Positions 58,086 through 64,000 of a stretch of DNA of 64,000 nt are shown here, in pieces. This DNA comes from Peristeroidobacter soli (GTDB lineage Bacteria; Pseudomonadota; Gammaproteobacteria; Steroidobacterales; Steroidobacteraceae). Made by a program: the position numbers and the translations under genes. The notes under the pieces were generated by a model that was not told the origin of the DNA, did no database searches, and saw only the letters and a program-made list of their open reading frames with translations. Position 1 is the first letter of the stretch, and each line of letters begins with the position of its first letter. The stretch spans positions 310,001 through 374,000 of the forward strand of contig NZ_RYEV01000009.1 of assembly GCF_004138485.1 (NCBI RefSeq). The letters are read 5' to 3'.

Positions 58086-59113
58086 CTCGCGACGCTCCTC
58101 GCATGCCGCTCGGCCAGCGCAAGGTAGACATGTGCCTTGTCGGCCCAGGGAGCGAGCGAGGCGACCGTTGGATCCAGAATGTGCCACGCCAGGATCTTCG
58201 CACGCACCAACGCCCGACAGCTCTGATAGAAATCCAGCAAGCGCCGCGAGCATGCATCGCCGGCCTGGCTTTGACAGGCTGCGATGATCTGCCCGGCGAC
58301 TTCGGTCGCACCGGCCAACTCGCATTCCAGCCGCAGAAAGGCGAGCTCCTCGGCCGGATCCAGCACGCGCAGCTCGCGAGAGAATTCCAGCGAATCGATG
58401 ATACAAACGGGCGCGAGACAAATGTGCTCCGGCCGCAGGTCGCCGTGACATTCCACGATTCTGCCGGCCATCGCGCGCTTTGCCAGCTCGGGCCGCAACG
58501 AGTCCAGCGCCTCCTCGACAGCCGCGACCGCCGCATTCACCACCGCCAGATCCAGCTGCAACTCCGGCGCGCGCAATGCTTTGCCATCCATCGCCGTCCG
58601 CTCGACCAGTCGGCCCAGATAATAGTCCGCGGGCAGGAAATATCGGGGCTGCCGCTCGTAGAAACGGGCAAGCAGCGCTCCGACCTCCGCCAGCGCGCCC
58701 GGCGCAACCGCCTTGTCGGCGATCGCGCGCTCCAGCATATGGCGTGAAGGCAATCGCTTCATCCAGACCAGCCAGTCGACGATGTCGCCCTCGCCGTAGA
58801 CCTTGAGCTGCCCTCGCTCATCGAGCACCAGCGGCACGGCGTCCAGATAGACATCGGGCGCGAGCCGCCGGTTCAGACGCACTTCCTGCAGACAGTTGCG
58901 ATGACGATCCGCCAGCGAGCGCAGGTCCAACAGCGGGTACGCCGCCGGCTTCTTCATCTTGTACGCGTACTGGCCAACCAGAAACACCCAGGCGAAATGC
59001 GTTTCGATCAACTCCACCGCTGCCGCGGGTGCTGGATAGGACGCGACCGAGCACAGCGCTTGCAACTTCCGCGATGTGCTCACCGAACCGCTACGCTCGC
59101 CTGTCACGTCCAT
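58082..59113 (-). CDS. Aminoglycoside-phosphotransferase-fold kinase (COG2187-like)
   Basis: A 343-aa protein. Family marks are AWVFLVGQYAYKMKKPAAYP (nucleotide-binding Lys), the 'LDLRSLADRHRNCLQEVRLN' block that follows it in COG2187 proteins, and the catalytic loop IVECHGDLRPEHICL with IIDSLEFSRELRVLD as the metal loop. No second P-loop kinase domain is attached. The phosphorylated substrate is unknown. Start ATG 59113 has GAGG at 6-nt spacing. It is the last gene of the Hsp20-DUF2934-Usp run, 74 nt after the Usp stop. Confidence 0.82.
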   Translation of the reverse strand: MDVTGERSGSVSTSRKLQALCSVASYPAPAAAVELIETHFAWVFLVGQYAYKMKKPAAYPLLDLRSLADRHRNCLQEVRLNRRLAPDVYLDAVPLVLDERGQLKVYGEGDIVDWLVWMKRLPSRHMLERAIADKAVAPGALAEVGALLARFYERQPRYFLPADYYLGRLVERTAMDGKALRAPELQLDLAVVNAAVAAVEEALDSLRPELAKRAMAGRIVECHGDLRPEHICLAPVCIIDSLEFSRELRVLDPAEELAFLRLECELAGATEVAGQIIAACQSQAGDACSRRLLDFYQSCRALVRAKILAWHILDPTVASLAPWADKAHVYLALAERHARSVAS

Positions 59114-59187
59114 GCGCGGCCTCAACGCCAGTGAATGGTCTCGATCAACCGCTTGAGACCCTCATCGTGAGGATGGGCCAACATACG

Positions 59188-60126
59188 TTATAAAACGACC
59201 AGCTCCGCGAAGTCCGGCGTCTTGACGACCAGCATGTCGCACGGCAACTGCTCGAGCACCGCCTCGGCTGTACTCCCGACGATCAGGCGTTTCAAACGAC
59301 GGCGGGAGATGGCCCCCATCGCCATGATGTCGATTCCGTAGGCACGCGTGAGACGGCACAGCACTTCGTCGACGCCCCCCGTTTCCAGATGAATGTTGTC
59401 GCCCGGCAGTCGCAAGTCGGAGGTCAGCGCGATGAGCTCCTTGAGTTTCAGCTTGCGCTCCTCTTCCAGCGCCTCGGCGGGAATATCGATCAACAGCGGC
59501 GGCACGGTGACCGCCGCCGCCGCGATCATCGCAGCTGGAATGTAGGTATGGATGGCGTGCAGCTCACCGCCGAGCGCCTGCGCAAAGCGGGATGCTTCTT
59601 CCAGGATGGAACGATCCAGCAACCTCGGCTTGTCATCCAGGTGGCCGGGATCGAGCGCTGCACCGATGCGATACTTCGACGACCACGGCGTGGGCTTCAC
59701 CAGCAGCAGTGGCACCGGACAGCCGCGAATCAGCTCCCAGTCGGTGTTCGTCAAGAACGTCCGCTGCGCAACCGTGTGATGATGCGTGTCCTTGATCACG
59801 AGCCCGGCGCACGTATGCTTGACCCGTTCGAGCAACGCGACGTGCAGCGGATCGGCAGCGACGACCTCCGTCGTCACATCGATGCCGCGATCTCGCAATG
59901 GTGCCGCAAGCGACTCGAGCTGTTCCCGCAAGTCGACTTGAAACGGCGTTCGCGGCGACTCCCGCATGTGCTCCGCATAGCGCAGCTCTCGCGCGACCTT
60001 CGTATCGCAAATAAACAAGTCCAGCCTTGCCTCGAATTTTTCCGCGAGCAGAGCCCCTTTGGCAACAGCCGGCTGCTGTTTCGCGGTCGGATCGACGATG
60101 ACCAGGATGTTTCGAATCGGATTCAT
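59188..60126 (-). CDS. Tandem universal stress protein (UspE-like)
   Basis: A 312-aa protein with two Usp domains (about 1-145 and 150-305). The first starts IRNILVIVDPTAKQQPAVAK and ends CPVPLLLVKP. The second ends with the ATP-binding-type loop GAISRRRLKRLIVGSTAEAV and LPCDMLVVKTP. UspE-type proteins act in stress survival and adhesion. It sits 29 bp after the DUF2934 gene and shares layout with the second Usp at 61 kb, which is a diverged paralogue. Confidence 0.92.
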   Translation of the reverse strand: MNPIRNILVIVDPTAKQQPAVAKGALLAEKFEARLDLFICDTKVARELRYAEHMRESPRTPFQVDLREQLESLAAPLRDRGIDVTTEVVAADPLHVALLERVKHTCAGLVIKDTHHHTVAQRTFLTNTDWELIRGCPVPLLLVKPTPWSSKYRIGAALDPGHLDDKPRLLDRSILEEASRFAQALGGELHAIHTYIPAAMIAAAAVTVPPLLIDIPAEALEEERKLKLKELIALTSDLRLPGDNIHLETGGVDEVLCRLTRAYGIDIMAMGAISRRRLKRLIVGSTAEAVLEQLPCDMLVVKTPDFAELVVL

Positions 60127-60155
60127 GGTCGTTCCTCTTCAGGCAAGCGCGAAGG

Positions 60156-60440
60156 CTATGCTTCCGATATCGCGGCGCTGACCTGCAGGTCATGCACCAC
60201 TTCCGTTTCGGCCGCGAGCCAATCTTCCAACTCATGACCCGGCTCGAAGCCGCGCTCCTGCGCACGGAAGTAAGCAGCAGTCGCGATCATTTGATGCCGT
60301 TCAACGGCGCGACTGGCCGCTTCACTCGCAGCCATGCGGACGATTTCCGCGTGATCGACCCGAGGCTTACGTCGCGGCGTGATTTTCGGCGCGGACGTTC
60401 CGGGCTTGGGGAGATGAAGGCGTTTAGGTTGCGAGCTCAT
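60156..60440 (-). CDS. DUF2934 domain protein
   Basis: A 94-aa protein whose central part IATAAYFRAQERGFEPGHEL with EDWLAAE is the DUF2934 motif (a short helical domain of unknown function, common beside Usp and Hsp20 genes). The N-terminal 30 residues are basic and proline-rich (KRLHLPKPGTSAPKITPRRK), suggesting nucleic-acid contact or disorder. It is co-oriented, 18 bp after Hsp20. Confidence 0.85.
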   Translation of the reverse strand: MSSQPKRLHLPKPGTSAPKITPRRKPRVDHAEIVRMAASEAASRAVERHQMIATAAYFRAQERGFEPGHELEDWLAAETEVVHDLQVSAAISEA

Positions 60441-60458
60441 GACGTCACCTGCTGTCGC

Positions 60459-60896
60459 TTATTTCACCTCGACGGCAATCGACTGCTCCGGCTGGGTCGG
60501 CGCCGTCTTCGGGATCCGAACCCTCAGCACCCCGTCCTTGGACTCGGCGCGAATGTTCTTGGCATCGATGTTGTCCGGCAGCGAGAAGCTGCGGGAGAAC
60601 GTGCCGTAGAAACTCTCGACACGGATCTCGTTCTCGCCCTTCTGTTTCATTTCCTGGCGGCGCTCGCCGGAAATGGTGAGCAGCCCCTGCTCGAACGTGA
60701 CTTTGACGTCCTCTTTCTTCACTTCCGGCAGCTCGGCTTTGATGACGTACTCGGCGTCGGTCTCGCTGATATCGGCGACCGGGCGCCACGTGCTTTCATC
60801 CCCCTCGAAGCGGCGCATCGCGCGCGAGAAGAACGGCGAATATTGCCGGAACATATCTTCGACTTCGCGGAAGGGTTCCCAACGGGTAATGTTCAT
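60459..60896 (-). CDS. Hsp20/alpha-crystallin family small heat-shock protein
   Basis: A 145-aa holdase chaperone. The alpha-crystallin domain covers residues about 35-140 (WRPVADISETDAEYVIKAEL; TFEQGLLTISGERR; FSLPDNIDAKNIRAESKDGV), with the C-terminal VRIPKTAP. It forms oligomers that keep unfolding proteins soluble. It is the first gene of a minus-strand run (Hsp20, DUF2934, Usp, kinase) and has the 28-bp conserved element 69-96 nt upstream. Confidence 0.95.
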   Translation of the reverse strand: MNITRWEPFREVEDMFRQYSPFFSRAMRRFEGDESTWRPVADISETDAEYVIKAELPEVKKEDVKVTFEQGLLTISGERRQEMKQKGENEIRVESFYGTFSRSFSLPDNIDAKNIRAESKDGVLRVRIPKTAPTQPEQSIAVEVK

Positions 60897-60965
60897 GTCG
60901 CATCTCCGATGAAGTAAGGTTCACTGGTCTGCGCCTGAAATAATTGGCGCGGCACGTCGCGCTCG

Positions 60966-60993
60966 CCATTCGGGGAACGCCGTAAGCGCTACG
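60966..60993 (-). promoter_or_regulatory. Conserved 28-bp element, copy A (upstream of Hsp20)
   Basis: Plus-strand order: CCATT, CGGGGAAC, then GCCGTAAGCGCTACG. It matches copy B at 63110-63137 in 25 of 28 positions, and its invariant core CGGGGAA-n-GCCGTAAGCG-n-TACG ends 74 nt from the Hsp20 ATG against 73 nt for copy B. The GTAAGCGCTAC part is nearly self-complementary, as expected for a dimeric activator site. The regulator is unknown. Confidence 0.6.
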
Positions 60994-61020
60994 GGATCTC
61001 TGCGCCCCCGGACGCTCCTG

Positions 61021-61995
61021 TCACCCCGCGTGGTGCGCCGGCGCCCGCCTGCCCCTGTTGGCGGACAGCTCGCCCCGCCCAGTCGCGAGCCGCGGGCTCG
61101 GCGCGAGCTTCGGTACCTTGAAACTGCCTGGCTTGATCACCAGCAGATCGCAAGCAACCCGATCGATGACGCGCTCCGCTGTGTTGCCGACGACGGGATG
61201 CGTATCGACGCTTCGAGATACAGCCCCCATGACCAACAGATCTGCGCCGGCGCGGCGCTCGATCGCAGGAATGATGTCTTCGGGCGCACCGGCTTTCACT
61301 TCGCACGCGTCGGCGTCCACGCCATGCCGGGTCGCCAGATCCTGCACCGCCTGTCGGGTCCGTTCGACGATCAGTGAGCGAACCGACCGGCTGGAATCCG
61401 GGACGTGGCATGCATGAACCAGACTCAGCTGCCCGCCGAACTGCCCGGCAACGACACTGGCCGTATGCACCAGACGTTCATCGAGTGCCGCCGGCTTGTC
61501 GTGCGCGTGAAAGGGATCGACCGCGACGAGAATGGTCGGCCGCGGAGCAACCTCCGGCGATCGCACGAACCACACCGGACAGGGGCACTGACGGATCAAT
61601 TCCCAATCGGTGTTGGCCAGCAACCACCGGGCCAGCCGCCCGTGCCTGTGGCTCGCCGTGAGCAACAGGTCGGGCCTGGTTTTCAAAACCTGACGAACGA
61701 TGGCTTCATGCGCCGGATAGTCCCAGGTCGCGATGCATTTCGAGTCGCGGGCCCGAGTCAGGTCGACCAATGCTTCCATGCGCTCACGCCGCTGCCGAAG
61801 CGCCGAGGCAATGATCTGCGATCGCGATCCCATGGGAACATCGTTGACCGGCTGTGGCAGCATGAAGGAATTGAACAGCACCAGCCGAGCACCGGTGCGA
61901 AGTGACAAGGCCACGGCCTTGGTCAATGCGGGCTGATCCTCCGCGAAGGGATCGGCGATGACCACCATCAGCGTCTTCCACGCTCGTTTGCTCAT
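61021..61995 (-). CDS. Tandem universal stress protein
   Basis: A 324-aa protein with two Usp domains: the first begins WKTLMVVIADPFAEDQPALT and ends CPCPVWFVRSP; the second includes GAVSRSVDTHPVVGNTAERV and VACDLLVIKPG. A basic tail of about 30 residues (RGELSANRGRRAPAHH) follows. Start ATG 61995 has AGGAG at 6 nt. It follows the PduL gene by 22 nt, so it belongs to the CBS-PduL-Usp operon. It shares the motif ANTDWELIRQCP with the other Usp (TNTDWELIRGCP), showing close paralogy. Confidence 0.92.
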   Translation of the reverse strand: MSKRAWKTLMVVIADPFAEDQPALTKAVALSLRTGARLVLFNSFMLPQPVNDVPMGSRSQIIASALRQRRERMEALVDLTRARDSKCIATWDYPAHEAIVRQVLKTRPDLLLTASHRHGRLARWLLANTDWELIRQCPCPVWFVRSPEVAPRPTILVAVDPFHAHDKPAALDERLVHTASVVAGQFGGQLSLVHACHVPDSSRSVRSLIVERTRQAVQDLATRHGVDADACEVKAGAPEDIIPAIERRAGADLLVMGAVSRSVDTHPVVGNTAERVIDRVACDLLVIKPGSFKVPKLAPSPRLATGRGELSANRGRRAPAHHAG

Positions 61996-62017
61996 GGTTG
62001 CTCCTGTCACGCGCAAG

Positions 62018-62587
62018 TTACCCGACGATCTGCGCATGGCTGCCGTTGACCACGCCAGCTGCGTTCGCCTCATCGGTGTCCAGATGCAGCTCGAGCCGGA
62101 AGTCCGGCGCGACACGCACCGTGACATCGCCGAAGATCAGATCGCGTCCCTCGCTGTCGATCTTCACGCTCACTACCTGGCTGTTGCGGACGCCGAGCTG
62201 CCGGGCTTCCTCCGGGTTCATATGAATGTGACGGCGCGCTGTAATGACGCCGCCCGGCAACGTGATCGAACCCGCCGGACCGATCACTTGCAGCCCGGGC
62301 GTGTTCGCCACGTCTCCCGAGATACGCAACGGCGCGGCGATACCCAGGGTGCATTCGTCACTTCGCGACAGTTCGATCTGATCCCGATTTCGCGGCGGCC
62401 CCATCAGACGCACATGATCGATCCGCCCGCGCGGGCCAACCAGACTCACTGTTTCCTGTGCTGAGAACTGCCCGGTCTGCGACAGCCAGTGACGCACGTG
62501 CAGTTCGAATCCATCGCCGAACAGCGCACGCAACGTCGCTGCACTCAGATGCGCATGCCGCGCGGAAACCGCGATCGGAATATTCAC
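62018..62587 (-). CDS. PduL-like phosphate acyltransferase (phosphotransacylase)
   Basis: A 189-aa protein of the PduL family, which interconverts acyl-CoA and acyl phosphate. The two zinc-binding His motifs are seen: AVSARHAHLSAAT near the N-terminus and ITARRHIHMNPEEARQLG in the C-terminal half; MGPPRNRDQIELS and GPAGSITLPGG also match. With an acetate kinase it would conserve energy as ATP. No microcompartment genes are present. The start is probably GTG 62587, one base after the CBS stop; an in-frame upstream extension overlaps that gene. Confidence 0.88.
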   Translation of the reverse strand: MNIPIAVSARHAHLSAATLRALFGDGFELHVRHWLSQTGQFSAQETVSLVGPRGRIDHVRLMGPPRNRDQIELSRSDECTLGIAAPLRISGDVANTPGLQVIGPAGSITLPGGVITARRHIHMNPEEARQLGVRNSQVVSVKIDSEGRDLIFGDVTVRVAPDFRLELHLDTDEANAAGVVNGSHAQIVG

Positions 62588-62588
62588 C

Positions 62589-63041
62589 TCAACCCGCTCG
62601 CTGGCGTCGTTCCTGACGCTGCTCGTGCTTGACCGCGCCAGTAATGTCGCACATGAACGTCGTGATGACATCGAAGGCGTCATCCATCGCAACGACACCC
62701 GCCAGCCCGCCGCGGAGATCCACCACGGGAACGCGGCGGACTCCTGCCAACTGCATGGCTTGCAACACATCGCTCAGGTCTTCAGTCTCATTCGCGACGA
62801 CCAGATCGCGGCTCATCACGTCATCGACCGTGACCGTGTCTGGATCGACCCGCTGCGCCATGACTTCGACAACCAGATCGCGATCGGTCAGGACACCTAT
62901 GGGCCGACGCGTGTCGTCGCCAAGCCGATGCACGATCAGAAATCCCACATGATGCTCTCGCATCAATCGTGCCGCGGATGAGATGCTTTCGGTATTGGCA
63001 ATGGAGACGGCGCCACGTCGACAAACTTCACCGACTTTCAT
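62589..63041 (-). CDS. Two-CBS-domain protein
   Basis: A 150-aa protein consisting of a CBS pair: domain 1 (AARLMREHHVGFLIVHRLG; GVLTDRDLVVEVMA) and domain 2 (VDDVMSRDLVVANETEDLSD; VRRVPVVDLRGGLAGVVAMD). CBS pairs bind adenine nucleotides and report energy charge. The ATG at 63041 has GGAGG at 5-nt spacing. It is the first gene of the CBS-PduL-Usp operon and carries copy B of the 28-bp element upstream. Confidence 0.93.
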   Translation of the reverse strand: MKVGEVCRRGAVSIANTESISSAARLMREHHVGFLIVHRLGDDTRRPIGVLTDRDLVVEVMAQRVDPDTVTVDDVMSRDLVVANETEDLSDVLQAMQLAGVRRVPVVDLRGGLAGVVAMDDAFDVITTFMCDITGAVKHEQRQERRQRAG

Positions 63042-63109
63042 GACATCCTCCACGAGCCAGCGGGCTCTTGGCTACTTCGAGGAGTGTCGATCTGCGCGCC
63101 CCTGCGCAA

Positions 63110-63137
63110 CCATGCGGGGAAGGCCGTAAGCGGTACG
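63110..63137 (-). promoter_or_regulatory. Conserved 28-bp element, copy B (upstream of the CBS operon)
   Basis: Plus-strand order: CCATG, CGGGGAAG, then GCCGTAAGCGGTACG, 25/28 identical to copy A upstream of Hsp20. The core starts 73 nt from the CBS ATG. It lies in the 135-bp spacer behind the ApbE-like gene, so it is not coding. Same position relative to two stress operons suggests one shared regulator. Confidence 0.6.
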
Positions 63138-63188
63138 TGCCGTCACCCGTGGCTCGGGCTTGCGACGGCCGCTGTTTTTTTCACGCCA

Positions 63189-64000
63189 TCAAAGCGGCTG
63201 AATCCAGTACTTCGCGCCGCTCGCCCGCAAAAACTCCTCGCACTCGTTCCCACGCAGCATCGCGAGTGTCGTCAATGTGCCAGCTTGCGTGCACGTGTCG
63301 GCAGCGACCGTGATTGAATGAGGGGCGTCTGTCACGGGCCAGCCGGTGCGCGCGTCGATGATGTGCGAATAGCGACGACCCCGATGCAACACGAAGCGGC
63401 GTGAGTCGCCGCTCGTCGCGAGCCCGCCACGGGTCAGGTGCACGAGTCGCACCGCCTTTCCCGCCTGTCCCGCCGCCTCGATGCCGACTCGCCAGGGCTG
63501 TCCATCCTGACGCGGGTTTCGTACCGCCACATCGCCGCCGAAATTGATCAGGCAGCTGGAGCCCGGTGCGATCTGTTCGATCTGGGCCGCCGCCAGATCC
63601 ACCGCATATTCCTTGCCGATGCCGCCCAGGTCGATCTGCATGCCCGGCCGCAACTGCAGGACCGGTTTGCGCCACTGAACGTGCTGCCATCCGACGCACG
63701 TCATCACAGCGTCGATTTCCTCCTGCGAGGGAACGACACTGCCGCCGTCGAACGTCCAGACGGCGCGCAGCACGCCCGAGGTGATATCGAAACGGCCTTC
63801 CGACATCCTGGTCAAGGTCTCGGCGAAATCGATCAGGGCGGCGGACTCTTCGTCGAGCACGACCGCGCGTCCCGCGCTCGAGTTGATCGTGTGCACGACG
63901 CCGTCCGAGCGGTAGCGGCTGAACTTGAGCTCGATGCGCCAGGCGCAGGCGGCGGCGGCTTCGACGATCCGTCGCGCGACTGCCTCCGGGGCCCGTTCGA
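63189..64000 (-). CDS. FAD:protein FMN transferase (ApbE-like), 5' end beyond window
   Basis: The 269 visible C-terminal residues of an ApbE protein, which attaches FMN to threonine of target flavoproteins such as NqrC/RnfG. Marks are ELKFSRYRSDGVVHTIN, MQIDLGGIGKEYAVDLAA, SSCLINFGGDVAVRNP and RRYSHIIDARTGWPVTDAPH (metal-site Asp), then TLTTLAMLRG. The N-terminus, including any lipoprotein signal, is cut by the window edge. It is in the same direction as the stress operons and suggests flavinylated redox proteins just outside. Confidence 0.93.
   Translation of the reverse strand, partial: ERAPEAVARRIVEAAAACAWRIELKFSRYRSDGVVHTINSSAGRAVVLDEESAALIDFAETLTRMSEGRFDITSGVLRAVWTFDGGSVVPSQEEIDAVMTCVGWQHVQWRKPVLQLRPGMQIDLGGIGKEYAVDLAAAQIEQIAPGSSCLINFGGDVAVRNPRQDGQPWRVGIEAAGQAGKAVRLVHLTRGGLATSGDSRRFVLHRGRRYSHIIDARTGWPVTDAPHSITVAADTCTQAGTLTTLAMLRGNECEEFLRASGAKYWIQPL

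Noticed and set aside
1-64000. tRNA, rRNA, CRISPR arrays, insertion sequences, prophage genes
   Set aside because: No cloverleaf-like sequence, ribosomal motif, regular spacer repeat, transposase, integrase or phage structural gene was seen on either strand by reading; a dedicated search was not possible.

Overview
The window is about 63-65% G+C bacterial DNA with tightly packed genes, many 4-bp ATGA start/stop overlaps, and no rRNA, tRNA, CRISPR array or recognisable insertion sequence. Two ECF sigma/FecR/TonB-dependent-receptor/S9-peptidase modules, a MacAB-type exporter, POT peptide transport, OmpW and SHDLRQPL-type hybrid kinases point to a free-living, nutrient-scavenging gammaproteobacterium. 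Steroidobacteraceae or a Xanthomonadales/Nevskiales relative is my best guess. That placement is inferred from gene content and was not tested by a search.

Layout. 1-3.8 kb: minus-strand peptide-use operon (POT transporter, DoeA/EutD-like M24 protein, S9 peptidase cut by the window edge). 3.8-12.8 kb: five-BON-domain protein, MarR regulator, a small membrane-protein trio (two DUF5985), MscS channel, OtsA, a putative Na+/H+ antiporter, and several decayed gene fragments (AraC-type N-terminus, K+ channel-like, TatC, HMG-CoA lyase). 12.8-19.6 kb: operon of ECF sigma, FecR, TonB receptor and S9 peptidase. 19.8-23.1 kb: arylsulfatase facing a sulfotransferase. 23.2-32.8 kb: second ECF module with TonB receptor plus S9 peptidase, sigma plus FecR, and an Atxe2-like lasso-peptide isopeptidase. 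32.9-42 kb: M13 lipoprotein peptidase, a two-component system and a divergent MacA-MacB-NodT export operon. 42-46.3 kb: GTPase/DUF3482 with DUF2868, then a BLUF light sensor overlapping an EAL phosphodiesterase. 46.3-64 kb: a stress and energy region with Dps, OsmC, two hybrid kinases, a flippase-domain/P-type ATPase fusion, PRPP synthetase, OmpW, two tandem universal stress proteins, Hsp20, DUF2934, PduL, CBS and ApbE.

Main result. In the second ECF module, three transcription units (sigma-FecR, TonB receptor-S9 peptidase, and the isopeptidase) each carry the same two-block promoter, CGTACCCG-N17-GACTTA. The spacing is exactly conserved and the motif lies 43-48 nt from each start codon. This gives a self-contained regulon for sensing, importing and opening a (lasso-like) peptide. 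No lasso precursor or maturation enzyme is in the window, so it looks like a consumer or scavenger locus rather than a producer.

Second result. A 28-bp element (25/28 identical) lies 73-74 nt upstream of both the Hsp20 and the CBS start codons, and so ties the two stress operons together.
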